Assembly (NCBI GenBank): GCA_905116865.2
Contig: CAJHNH020008433.1
Coordinates: 142,501 to 206,500 of the forward strand
Length of the DNA: 64,000 nucleotides
Direction of reading: 5' to 3'
From: Candidula unifasciata
Lineage: Eukaryota > Mollusca > Gastropoda > Stylommatophora > Geomitridae
In this document: positions 1-37,392 of the stretch, piece by piece
Layout of the letters: every line of letters begins with the position of its first letter
How positions within the stretch are numbered: position 1 is the stretch's first letter
Notes under the pieces: model-generated
The model's input: the letters and a program-made list of their open reading frames with translations, nothing else
Told to the model about the DNA's origin: nothing
The model's database searches: none
Translations under genes and position numbers: made by a program

Positions 1-119
<119 letters not shown>

Positions 120-120
120 A

Positions 121-416
121 GGTAAAGGGAAGGTAAAGTCGGGAGATGTGAACCAGCGTCATTGCACACGGTTATAAACCATAAGTGCTCAGCCACAGTA
201 CGGACAGCTGATAAGAATTGTCCGCCTGTATCGCCGTTCGCACGTAACTCTGTAGCCACAGCGACGTTCCTCCATTTACCCTAGAGTGTCAACTCTGGTA
301 CCCAATTCCAAGAGGCTGGGTGAACCCCGGGAACCGCCCGGTTTCAAACACCGACCGTGGGCTGCAGCGAGTCGCAGCTGGATTTGGAAGCGAGCCTCTT
401 ATCGACTGCGCTAACG

Positions 417-417
<1 letters not shown>
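121..417 (-). mobile_element. tRNA-derived SINE, family S1
   Basis: Read on the minus strand, the head near 415 carries a box A-like TAGCGCAGTCGATA and a decayed box B, followed by a body ending in a GTAAAGTCGGGAG-type tail read on the plus strand. A second copy in the same orientation lies at 29403-29683 and matches along most of its length. Both copies look old. The tail abuts the TATC array and the head abuts an AT repeat. Confidence 0.75.

Positions 418-502
<85 letters not shown>
418..502. repeat. (AT)n then (GA)n microsatellite
   Basis: About 60 bases of alternating AT pass into about 24 bases of GA, between the head of an S1 SINE and the tail of a family A SINE. Confidence 0.95.
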
Positions 503-890
503 GTTTTACCAATGGATCAACATCATGGCACAAGGATAATAACCCATAAGTGCTCAGTTCTACTTCTAACTCAAGACTGAGTCCGAAGAAGCTCAGCGCA
601 GTGCATGAATCCGTAGCACCGGTGAGGATCCTAAAAACTTTGGGTAGATTCTTAACTCCAAATGTTGCCAGGGCAGCGCCGTTAGGTTACTCTTTTCAGT
701 TTCCAACTGCCAAGGGATATTTGACGTGTGCAACAATACACACGGGCGTTCGATCTTACTACCCAGAGACCAGGGGAAATTATTAGAAGTCCACATGAAA
801 AAATCCCAGCCTTCACCTGGGCCTGAACACAGGACCTCCAGCATTCCAGGCGGACGCCGTGCCCCGAGACCACTTAGCCTCCTATAAATA
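503..890 (-). mobile_element. tRNA-derived SINE, family A, full length
   Basis: The reverse complement matches the plus-strand copies at 16985 and 45005 from the tRNA-like head (GTGGTCTCGGGGCA) to the tail containing GAGCACTTATGGGTT and CATGATGTTGATCC. Box B is degenerate here. About 380 bp long. Open frames across it are chance frames shared by copies of the repeat, not genes. Confidence 0.8.
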
Positions 891-896
891 TATATA

Positions 897-1971
897 AGGT
901 CCGACAATTAAGTAAGTAATGAGACTAATTCCATATAAATTAAAATAATCAACATTTGAAGAAATAACCTGCATTTTATTCGAAGTAAGCCGCTTGTGCA
1001 AAGATACAGTGAGTAGCACGATCTAACAAACACAGGAACGACCTCTGTAGTTCTTCTGTTGCTATGGCCCTTAAATCTGGGGAATAAAGTGGATAGTTGA
1101 GAATACACACTTCTTTTACGGGCCAGAAATTCCTGTTTTGATGATGTCTCCTGGGTGCTCAACTCCCTGATGTTTTTGGTCATCAGCCATGAATGCGGTT
1201 CAAATCTGCAAGCAACTTTTTTCTCTTGCCAAAATTTGCACTAAAATTTTTTGAAGGGTCTCTATTAACACCAGTCGGCTCTGTGGCTAAGTCGATGCGA
1301 ACACTTCGCTTCGTAATGCCGGGATGCCGGGTTCGATCCCAGCTGCGGGCAATGCGCCTTGCGTTGGTTTCGACAGTGGTATCAAGAAAGCCGACCGTCC
1401 AGAAAGCAATGGCAAACTACTGGACGTAATTTGCCTAGAGAAACCACACAACAGCCAGGGGCTGTTAGGGTTGGTTCTGCAACGTCCTGTAAAGGATACG
1501 CAACAATCTATTAACACCAGATTGATCTGCCATCATCCTGACAGTAAAACAACAATCTGCTTGTATCCGTTCTGTGGCCTTTGCAATGAGTTCATCATTA
1601 CAAACTGAAATTGGGCGTCTAGGTCTAGTTGCATTAGTAATCATTTCACACCACTTTTGAATGGTGAATACCACCTGAAAATATGCGCACCAAATAAACA
1701 ATTATCCATATAAACTTGTCGCATCAATTCAACTGTCTCAGTGGTGGTTTTTCTGAGTTTTAAACATAATTTATCGTTAGCTTTTTGTTCCATGCACATC
1801 TATCTAAGTCAATAAAATGGCGGCTTCTTTGTCGTCTGCTAATCAGGCGGCGATGCAAAGTTGTCAGATCATAGATGAAGGTTGCCTTTTTGGATTCCAT
1901 GCTTTGCTTCATTGATGACACTTTTGTCTTGGCCGTAATAAAATCAGTCTCATTACTTAATTGTCGGACCT
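897..1971 (-). mobile_element. Mariner (Tc1/mariner) element, decayed, both inverted ends present
   Basis: The ends are inverted copies: GGTCCGACAATTAAG at 898 and its complement ending at 1970. The left copy has a 4-bp AGTA duplication. The left flank is TA and the right flank TG, consistent with a mutated TA target duplication. Minus-strand translation shows mariner transposase traces in order: a helix-turn-helix linker segment around 1620-1530 (RRPISVCNDELIAKATERI) and a C-terminal segment around 1080 with the LFPRFKGH motif typical of the family. Stops, frameshifts and a SINE at 1275-1506 break the frame, so it cannot make transposase. Confidence 0.85.
1275..1506 (+). mobile_element. tRNA-derived SINE, family S2, with perfect 14-bp target duplication
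   Basis: TCTATTAACACCAG occurs at 1261-1274 and again at 1507-1520, exactly flanking a 232-bp body. The head has box A (TGGCTAAGTCGATGCG) and box B (GGTTCGATCCC). The middle (GGCAAACTACTGG with TTTGCCTAGAGAAACC) recalls RTE-type LINE tails, which is an inference. It inserted into the mariner transposase remnant, so it is the younger of the two. A tail fragment of the same family is at 61990-62085. Confidence 0.93.
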
Positions 1972-1975
1972 TGTG

Positions 1976-2039
1976 TATATGTGTGTGTGTGTGTGTGTGA
2001 GAGAGAGAAAAGGGAGGGGGGGGGGGGGGAGAGAAAGAG
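1976..2039. repeat. (GT)n, GA-rich and poly-G simple repeat
   Basis: About 24 bases of TG, then GAGAGA, then a run of about 13 G at 2017-2029. It lies just outside the right mariner end. Confidence 0.9.
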
Positions 2040-2595
2040 ACATAGCTTAATGTAGGATTATTGGCTTCAAGTGTTGACACGTGTGGTTTCTGTAATTCGC
2101 TTTCTTGCCTCCAGAGGTTTGCCATTTCCGGAAGATAATCAGATTACAGGGTCAGCACACAATTGGCAACTATTTAGGTTTACTAGAGCTACTGAGTGAG
2201 TGTGACCCTTTCTCTGAGAAACATCTCAAAATACGTAAAGTCTCGAGAAGAAGAAAAAATCGTCATTTCTTTTCTACCAGTATCTGTAAGGAATTTATTG
2301 AATTAATCGTACAACATGTTCTTTGTACTACCCTTGGAGAAGTAAAAGAATAAAAGTATTCAATAAGTGTAGATGCCACCCTAAACACTTCACATACTGA
2401 TCATCATACAGACACAGATCAGCTGACGTCATTCACTGCTCGATACAATACAGACTGCGCGCCTCTAGAACTTTATATTCATCCCCATCTTTTCTCATGG
2501 AATAACGAATCTAAAGGTACTGTTGGGAACTGTTTTAATGATTCTAAAATTCTCCTGGTCAGTTATACGATAATGCCTTATATATATATGTCTGG

Positions 2596-2775
2596 ACGAC
2601 GTAGCCTTACGGAGTTGAAAATCTACCCAAAGTATTTCAGGATCCTGGCCAGTGCTACAAACCCTGCGCACTGTGCTGAGCTTCTTCTGACTCAGACTTT
2701 AGTTAAAATAAGAACAAAGCACTTATGGGTTGCACCCGTGTGCCATGATGTTGATCTTTTGTTCAAAACCTCAAA
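2596..2775 (+). mobile_element. SINE family A, 3' half only
   Basis: It matches the last 180 bases of the family A copies (AAATCTACCCAAAGTATTTC through CATGATGTTGATC). It is 5' truncated, which fits target-primed insertion, and splits the hAT pseudogene. Confidence 0.85.
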
Positions 2776-3416
2776 AACCATATGTCTGGCGATATTTTGG
2801 ATTGCAAGCGCGGACTGATCAACTCAATTGGTTTGCCATCAGTGTCCCTTGTGTTGGATAGTCCGAACTTGGCTGGACTAAAAGCAGCAGAGGGTTGTAA
2901 ACAGTTTGGACAATATCAGTGGAATGTATTGGCACAATCTTTACGAAGAAAATGTGTGATCAAGCGTCTGTCTGACACATGATAGTCGGCACATTTTGAT
3001 GCTGTGCGTGCCGTGTGTTCGGGATTTCGAGAAAATAAAACATGCACTGGATTCTCTATTAGCAAACGATAAACAGCTAATTAATACAAGGAGAGAGGTA
3101 GAAGAACTTAGCATTAAAAATAAATAAATAAATAAATAAGAAGCATGGAAATAATCTTTCTCACAATTCTTTGGAATGACATGCTAGAAAGAATGAAAAT
3201 ACATAGATTAAATGGCACGGAAGAACATTCAATTTTTGACAAGATCCTGCAATCACAGGATGATATCATTCTTTTTGCAACGGATCTTCTTTAGTCTTTA
3301 ATAACCATGACCGGAAAAATAGAGACACATTTGTCGGATACAATTTCGAAGCCTGGAGTATGTGTCCAGATGCAGATTACGATGACAGGAAGGGAAAAAA
3401 CCGGTAACAACGAAGT

Positions 3417-3602
3417 CAGTGGTTCTCAACCTGCGGGTCGCAGCCCTTTTTTTGGGTCAAACGACCCTCTCACATGGGTTGTCTAAGATCATCGGAAAAC
3501 ACATATTTATTGAAGTCATAAAAGAAAATAATTGTTTGGGGTCGCCACAACATGAAGGTACTGTATGAAGGTTTGCGACATTAGGAAGGTTGAGAGTCAC
3601 TG
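3417..3602. mobile_element. Non-autonomous hAT MITE resembling SPIN
   Basis: It starts CAGTGGTTCTCAACC and ends GGTTGAGAGTCACTG, which are imperfect inverted ends. Between them are CGGGTCGC, AACGACCCTCTCACA, AAGATCATCGGAAAACACA and GTCGCCACAACATGA, in the order I recall for the SPIN family of hAT transposons known from vertebrates, invertebrate parasites and a pond snail. No clear 8-bp target duplication remains. It carries no coding capacity. It sits inside the hAT pseudogene but has different ends, so it needed a transposase from elsewhere. Confidence 0.8.
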
Positions 3603-4107
3603 GTCTGTCTGTATAATGGATATAAGCAGAACTGCTAGAAGCGGTGCTTCTTTCAAGGTGGAAACGTTGTTCCTATTCTAGAAACTCTGATCTTTGAACT
3701 GATCATACGAGCGGGGCTGATTCAAAGATTAAAAATATATTTTCTTTTTTCGGTGAACAAAAAACCATTGCGTCTGTCACTCTAAAGAAAAAGTGTGAAC
3801 ATCTGGATAATATGCATCTCAAAGATGTGAATCATAAGAACCCTTTAAATGCATGTATCTCAAGCACTGCATGGCTCTTAATACAAATTGTGAGACTCTC
3901 CCCGCACTGTACACGATTAATTTTGGACAGTTTGAAGTCTGTTTCCCCGAATGTTGAAATTACATTCAGAGTGCTCATGTGCATGATGGTAACCAACCGT
4001 ACACGATTCTCCCCCCCCCCTCCTTTTTTTTCAACCCCCATGACTAAGACTTATTTTTGTAAAAGTATGCTTCGCAGCACAGTGGGTCCGCAGCTGGTTG
4101 GCTGCTT

Positions 4108-4275
4108 TCTTCCCCACTAGGACATCACACTGAGCAATAAACACCCAATGACACAAAGTGCCACTATTCAGATGAATATCACAGGTGGAGCGGTCCCAGA
4201 AACCTCCTTCAACCGTTAAGTTATATTAGGACCCCGGTTCAAAATAACGAAAAATACGTCCCGCATGGGGACAGA
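4108..4275 (+). mobile_element. SINE-like repeat, family E, partial
   Basis: It shares CAGGACATCACAC, AATAAACACCCA, ATGACACAA and CCCGCATGGGGACA-type segments, in the same order, with copies at 16185, 36440 (minus), 60115 (minus) and 63720. No tRNA-like head is evident. Confidence 0.75.
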
Positions 4276-4384
4276 CTAAATGGGTCAGTATCATGTAAAA
4301 TGGCTTTCATTTATGTGCACGGACCAACAACAACAACAACAAAAAATCCATCATGAACTCCGTTGTCTTCTAGCCAATAACCCT

Positions 4385-4646
4385 CAGCTCCTGATATATA
4401 TCACCGTGCCAATAATAAGAATAGACCCACTGCCTCCGCAACAAGCATACCGTTTGAGTCGGCTAACTGGGGCTTTCTTCGAAGTCGGAGTGCATTTGCC
4501 TGAGAGGCAAGGAACTAGCAATTTCATACAATTAAGTCACATGCATTAAACGGATGTGCACCTAACACTCAGATTCTGGAACAAGACAAGTCCAGAGGTG
4601 GACGAACAACTAGAACTTTGCGCCGGAATTTACAACCGGTGAAAGC

Positions 4647-4647
<1 letters not shown>
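4385..4647 (+). mobile_element. SINE family B, tail expanded into (AAG)n
   Basis: It matches the precisely bounded copy at 30620-30889: AGAATAGACCCACTGCC, GGAGTGCATTTGCCTGAGAG, then the tail with a CCGGTGAAAGCTAAGAAG end. The (GAA/AAG) tail has grown into the adjacent 120-bp microsatellite. Confidence 0.85.
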
Positions 4648-4677
<30 letters not shown>

Positions 4678-4724
4678 AAGAAGAAGAAGAAGAAGAAGAA
4701 GAAGAAGAAGAAGAAGAAGAAGAA

Positions 4725-4756
<32 letters not shown>

Positions 4757-4767
4757 AGAAGAAGAAA
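4648..4767. repeat. (AAG)n microsatellite
   Basis: About 40 AAG units with one AGG variant follow directly on the AAGAAG tail of a family B SINE. This suggests the SINE tail seeded it. Long poly-Phe or poly-Glu frames here are repeat artefacts. Confidence 0.96.
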
Positions 4768-5452
4768 GGATCAGCAGCGTAAATGATTAAGGATGACCAA
4801 TACAACTGCGCAGGTATCCTAGAATATTCCACCAGACAAAGAATTTCTATATAGTGAGTTACATGAAAACACCTTAAGTACATGGCTACATTCACCTAGA
4901 CGAACCACGTGAACGTACTACAGATCATAAATTGAATCAAACAAATGAATTATAATCTTTACATTAAACAGCTATTTATTTTATTGAACTGAAGACACAA
5001 TTAACGATTACTTCACAGATAATATATTAACAACAACCAACCTGCTTGACCAGAATCTAAAGAGCTTATCATCTCCAGCTAACAAGGAAATATGATAATG
5101 AACGCAAACGTTCAGAAAAATGACATCAGCAATGGCAAAAACCGAAACATACTTAACATATACATTTGGCTTCAATATACCACCAGACCAGCAAATCACT
5201 TATAGCGACAGGTTATCAAACTATCTCCGAGCGAGGATAGACACTGATACACCTACCCACAAAGTTCTCAACCTCTGGAGAAAAATTCAGAATGTACCAC
5301 CATCGCGAAATCAGCCAGGAAACCGGTCATCCCCACACAGTCACTCGAACACATGCCACTGAGCACCTATTTTGTGCATCAGCCACTGGCTGAACGAGGT
5401 ATCCTGCCTTTCGAGCGCCTGCTGGTTCAGTGCGGAAGCCCAAATGAAGCCG

Positions 5453-5454
<2 letters not shown>
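4768..5454. other. Unassigned intergenic sequence
   Basis: AT-rich unique-looking DNA. Open frames up to about 80 codons overlap on both strands and show no recognisable domain. I see no gene or repeat family in it. Confidence 0.5.

Positions 5455-5513
<59 letters not shown>
5455..5513. repeat. (AT)n then (GT)n microsatellite
   Basis: About 30 bases of AT pass into about 29 bases of GT. Confidence 0.95.
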
Positions 5514-5515
<2 letters not shown>

Positions 5516-5774
5516 TAGATCAAGCAGTGTGTTGGTTTTTGTTCGCCTTCTTAGTCCATGGTATTGTAAGAACTTTTCTGTAGAATTTCAGTTCAAAGAC
5601 TATGATTCTTTATTTCAGTGATTTGGTTTCAGTCTGCGATTACATATATAAGCTGCCACGGGAAAGATATTTCCACTTTTGATGATGTGAAATTGCACAA
5701 GAATAAAAACAAGAATAAAAACAAGTTACTGATATATTTAGGTAAGTTTCAAACTTGGAACTGTACTATTTTTC

Positions 5775-6035
5775 TTCTTTGTTCGCGGGCTGTAAGCTCT
5801 GGGGGAAAGCCCTGGTTGTTCCTCCATTTTGACTTTGGCTTTGTTCCAGTTTTGTGTGTACATCTGTTTACTAGTTTATTTGTGTGCAGCTGTTTGTTCC
5901 TTGCCGCTCAAGATGAGGTGGATGCATTCCGACTTCGAAGAAAGCCCTTAATTAGTCGACTCCTATGACATGCTTGTGTGGAAGACAGTGGGTCTATTCT
6001 TGTCTTCCCCACAATAGGTCCCAGAACCCACACTG
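5775..6035 (-). mobile_element. SINE family B, full length
   Basis: The plus strand shows the reversed tail (CTTCTTTGTTCGCGGGCTGTAA) at the left and the reversed head (GTGGGTCTATTCTTGTCTTC) at the right, matching the copies at 30620 and 49330. Confidence 0.85.
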
Positions 6036-6113
6036 GAAAAAAGCCTTTGTTAAAACCCTTTACTAAAACTGATGAATTCAAAATCAAAACAACAGAGCTG
6101 AGACTGTTTAAGG

Positions 6114-6319
6114 CAGTGTTTTATAACGTGGCGCCCACGATTCACGGGGATGGGGGTGGGGCAATTGATTGTTAAGAGCAATTTATAATTAAAAGAAAGG
6201 ACTCGTCCAGAGTTTAAGTTACATGGGGGGGGGGGGGGGGGGGGTGGGAGGGAGCATAAGAAGTTTAGAAAGGCGTAGGTGGGGCATTGCACCAACACAC
6301 ACACAAATTTGGGAAACAC
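6114..6319. mobile_element. hAT-type MITE with 8-bp target duplication
   Basis: It starts CAGTGTTTTATAAC and ends GGGAAACACTG, with inverted ends matching over the outer 8-9 bases. The flanks are GTTTAAGG (6106-6113) and GGTTAAGG (6320-6327), equal at seven of eight positions, as expected for an old hAT insertion. It contains a poly-G run at 6224-6244 and no coding capacity. It inserted into or beside a LINE remnant that continues on its right. Confidence 0.78.
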
Positions 6320-6327
6320 TGGGTTAA

Positions 6328-6680
6328 GGAGAGCTGCCGAAGTAACAAGAAAAGATCAAACTGAAAATAAAGAAATTAGAATTATAGATCTCAAACCAGT
6401 CATACAGTTAATTAAAGGGCAATATATGAGATGGTTACGCCCTTTGACGAGACCATCCTTGCACCAATTGAACGTTCCAAGAACATCACGTTGAAAAAAA
6501 GGTAATAGGCACATTCAAGTGGAAGACCACGTATTACATGCAACGATGGTGTCAATAACAGTCCTAATGAACTGAAGAACATCCTATACAAAGCACTGAA
6601 AACAGCACAATTAAGGTTCTAATATCTACCCTAACATACTGATAAAGTAAATGGAGGAAGTGAAGAAGAAGCAGATGAAG
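6328..6680 (+). pseudogene. LINE reverse transcriptase C-terminal remnant
   Basis: The translation LRRAAEVTR, then IRIIDLKPVIQ, parallels the fragment at 20040. Both recall the basic C-terminal tail after the RT of non-LTR elements. It ends in GAAG-rich sequence. Several stops. No catalytic motif remains. Confidence 0.55.
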
Positions 6681-7139
6681 AAGAATGTGATACTAATTTA
6701 AACAATTGAGAGAACTTTGGGATAAAGGAACGCACTAGGTAATGGGTAAAATTTAAGGCAGTGTGATAAACCCATTGGGATACCAAAGCTATTTTCAAAT
6801 GTAAACTAGTACACATTTAATCTAAAACACGAGTACCCTAATTACCATTAGTACATGCACGTGTTTTTAAAAGTGGAAATGTTTTAGTCAAATGAACGAA
6901 TGAATAAATCAAGAAATGAGGTAACTGCACTCGGGTCATTCCAACACATTCTATGTCCTCTTCTTCAGTAGTCAATAGAGAGTCGTCATTCAAATAGTGC
7001 CAGCTGCAACCTGATTACAAGTCCGTCTCTGTCCCCCCCCCCCCCCCCCCCTCGATGTTGAATGTCTTTCAGAGTCTCTACGCCCCCCCCCCACCCTGTG
7101 TATTTTTTAAATGTCTTTCAATGCATGTATTCTAAATCT

Positions 7140-7744
7140 GTTCTGTTACACTGTTCATTTCATCCTATAGAGCCTTTACCACATCCGCTATATCATAAAA
7201 TAGCTCACAACCCAGAATCGCGGAAGCAGCTAGCCGATCAGCCTGCTCATTACCTTGCACATCTAAATATTCTAAACAGAAAATAAACGATACGTTCTTA
7301 ATCTGGGTCTTTTTGAATTATGCAAGCTACTATACGCACAGAACGCCAGTTTTAATTTTCGAAAGTATTCTATGAGTCTTTTACAATTACAACATGTCGG
7401 GCCATGCTACCCTCAAGACATCAGAAAGCTGCTGTTACTGGCTCTACCTCCATTCTCATACTGGATGTTGTGACTTTGTAAGCGAGGCTCTTTGTTTTCG
7501 GTGTCAATTAACCTTTGCAATAAACACCCACCATACCTCTAACTACAGACCCACCCGAATATATTATGATGTCATTTGGGCGCGACTTTGCATTAATCAG
7601 CTCTTGCACCGCTGACTCGGTTTCACCAGCTTTCATTTTCCGGCACACCCCCCCCCCCCCCCCCCCGCCCCTCCCCGGTCCAAGGTAACTATAACTCGGA
7701 AGTATACACCCGTTTTGTTCATACGTGGTATACCATATAAACAA
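7140..7744 (-). pseudogene. LINE RNase H domain remnant
   Basis: Minus-strand pieces in order: SAVQELINAKSRPNDIIIYS with a degraded DGS start, then KVTTSSMRMEVEPVTAAF (the second acidic block of RNase H), then VQGNEQADRLAASAILG (the last catalytic region, GNExAD). Stops and frameshifts separate them. The same domain type recurs at 54724 (+) and 58190 (-). It probably comes from an I/Jockey-like non-LTR element. A poly-C run lies at 7650-7666. Confidence 0.75.
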
Positions 7745-7899
7745 ATTATGTGGCGATTTGCCCTAAAAAAATGCTTGCAAATTCTGTACAGTTAATAGAC
7801 CAATTTAAATCAAGCAAACAATCCGAATATATATAATCCGAATCAACATAGATAGTTTAGTAACTCCATGCAACCATTAATGTAAAGCGGGTCATGTTG

Positions 7900-8200
7900 T
7901 TTTGGTCATAGAGGGTATATCCGATCAAGAAATGATTTGCCTTAAAATAAACAGACTACAAGAGTGCCAGGGGAGTTCTCTTCTAGAAAATAATGACTTT
8001 ACTATACGGAGACGTGTCCCTGCAGCGTGGCACCCGAAAATGCTGAGCATGTGCTCCAACACTGTCAACTGTATGCTGACAACAGAGACGCAATCTGGCC
8101 TGTTCCAACCACAATGAAGACAAAACTGTATGGTACACAAGAGGATATGGATTGCACGATAGCTTTCATAAAGGCTACCGGCCTCCTAATATAAGTTTTC
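7900..8200 (+). pseudogene. LINE C-terminal remnant (post-RNase H cysteine/histidine region)
   Basis: Around 8030-8190 the translation gives AEHVLQHCQLYADNRDAIWP and then TMKTKLYGTQEDMDCTIAFI. This matches the arrangement that ends the LINE at 20647-23460 (EHVLQDCPLF). The upstream part is decayed. The orientation is opposite to the RNase H remnant next to it, so the two are separate insertions. Confidence 0.75.
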
Positions 8201-8337
8201 TGACAGAAGGATCGAAGAAGAAGAGGAAGACTAGACCATCCCATATATTCGAAACAAAACATATCCATATCACTAATGGGTACTATGGTGTCTCCACTCT
8301 ACGCTACCATTTTTTTTCAGCGGAGAAAAATGCTTTC

Positions 8338-9040
8338 ATTCATCATCATCATCATCAGGTGTCTTGCCGACTGGCGTGGGCGATCATGCCTCTCCATAAT
8401 CTGCGATCTCCTGCAGCATGTATCTGTTCGTGTGCCGACACACCTCCATGCCATGCAACAAGACTGTCAAGCATCTTCTCTCGTTGTCTACCTCTATCTC
8501 TCCTTCCACATATCTTTCCAGTGGTCACAACATGTTCTATTTTCCCTCTTCTCATAACATGGCCGAAAAATGATGACTGTCTCCTTCTGATGTCTGTGAT
8601 AAGTTGTCTTCGGGCTGCCGCCTCTTTCAAAATCTCTTGGTTGCTCTTTTGGCTGTCCAAGGTATTCTAAGCATTCTTCTGTAAAACCACACCTCCGAGG
8701 CCTCCAGGAATTGTTTGGCCTGCCTACCTATTGTCCAGGATTCACAGCCATATGTTAAAACTGGATGTATGTAGCAAGCAAGAATTCTTTTTCTAACTCT
8801 CAATGTCAAGGATATATTGCACAAGATGTTTTTTCATTTTATAAAATGCAGTTTTTGTCTGTCCTATTCTGTTTCTTATCTCAGTTATGCATCTTCCATC
8901 TGATGTTATCCATGTGCCCAGATACTTAAATTTCTGTACTTGTCCTAAAATAACACCATCAACTTTTATTACACACTTAGGAATAATTCGTTTCTTTTCT
9001 AAAAGGTACTAAAAGAGTTATTTTTCGGAGCTTTGTATTA
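8338..9040 (-). mobile_element. 5'-truncated LINE, RT C-terminus and (ATC)n tail
   Basis: Minus-strand translation gives, from 8960 downward: FKYLGTWITSDGRC-like, LTYGCESWTIGRQAKQFLEA, WFYRRMLRIPWT, ATRRQLITDIRRRQSSFFGHVM, GRRDRGRQREKMLDSL and WHGGVSAHEQ. These are the ordered C-terminal motifs of non-LTR endonuclease/reverse transcriptase proteins. The 3' end is a CATCATCAT tail at 8338-8356. A homologous copy in plus orientation is nested at 18358-18893, and the 3' end recurs at 53219. Confidence 0.85.
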
Positions 9041-10064
9041 AAAAAAAAATCAACGTTATAAGAACAATCAATATTATACTGTATTGATACAAACTAAACA
9101 TATCGTCCACATCACCATGGGTACCTGGAATACACCACGGGTGTGACTCCACTCAACCAATATTTTTTTTAAAATAACCTAGGTGAGAATTTCCGTCCCA
9201 CGGGCTTTAAGTGATCAAATAATTGTGTGGCGATTTATCAAAGAAGGAAGAGGATTACAGAGTGAGTATTCAGAGAAGGTTACTAAAAAATAAATAAATC
9301 CGAATCTTTACTAAAACAACCCATTATTAACCGAACATTGCCGAAAGGTACCGACGCTCGGTTCGGCTTCTGACAACTAGCGTCCATTCATGAAATAATG
9401 CAAATCCCCATATATGGCGAAGGGGGCAGGTAATTTTTCACATTTAGGTATACTACAATTCACTTACGGCTAAATTCAACAAACAACTTCGAATATATTC
9501 TAAATACATGTAGGACTTCTAGTAAATATATAGAAGATAAGTTATTTATATAAACTAAAAGGTAACATGATAGCTGTATGGCAATAAACCGTGCATTCGG
9601 TTTGGGAAAAGGGAAACGACAAAGGAAATAATCTAACCATCCCGAAAAGTGACGTCATTTAACTTTAGGAGAACTGGCATATCCATCCGCAACAGATAAG
9701 CTGTTTTGCTACCAACTATGGAATTAAAGAATATTATTTATAGTTGAACATTTTATATAATATTAAGAATAATTTCTATAATATTTCTTGCATTTTATTT
9801 TAGACAAAGATCAGATTAATTAATTTGTGGGCAAAGGTAAATAGGATTATATAGTAGCTCGGAAGTGTACACCTGTTACACTGGAGTAAAGAGTAAACTA
9901 CTTTTCGTGTCTCAAGTTTGCTAACGGAGTGTTCCCGACTCCCAATTTGAGGATTATTACGTTGTTGTTTTCGTTAGGCTGTGAGTTTTGTGATTACACA
10001 GAATTGTGGAGGAACTTAAGCACTTTATTTTCGTATTGGCTGCGCCAGGATTGATTCTAGCAAG
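9041..10064 (+). other. 5' flank and 5' UTR of the YAP gene
   Basis: AT-rich, repeat-poor sequence. An in-frame TAA at 10017-10019 lies 15 codons before the chosen ATG, and no other ATG in that frame intervenes. I cannot place the transcription start. No convincing TATA or TEAD motif was singled out. The stretch just before the ATG presumably belongs to the 5' UTR. Confidence 0.55.

Positions 10065-37392
<27,328 letters not shown>

Larger units (their letters stand above)
2105..4015 (+). pseudogene. hAT transposase pseudogene, ZMYM1-like type
   Basis: Translated pieces follow the order of hAT transposases of the zinc finger MYM-type 1-like group. Around 2180-2350: a GNYLGLLELLSECDPF and STSICKEFIELI segment. 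Around 2356-2410, after a frameshift: YSISVDATLNTSHTDH, which contains the SVD catalytic aspartate. Around 2940-2985: KRLSDT, then a stop where this family has an Arg-Trp. Around 3835-4000: the C-terminal dimerisation segment with VLMCMMVTN. Stops, frameshifts, a SINE A fragment (2596-2775) and a MITE (3417-3602) interrupt it. The family assignment is from memory of conserved motifs; the order and number of matches make it fairly secure. Confidence 0.75.

Noticed and set aside
1275..1350. Functional tRNA genes at SINE heads (also 16985, 43230, 57868)
   Set aside because: Box A and B are present but the cloverleaf stems do not close, and each head continues into a SINE body, in one case bounded by a target duplication.
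8152..8670. 172-codon plus-strand frame
   Set aside because: It is the antisense shadow of a LINE whose RT C-terminal motifs read clearly on the minus strand.
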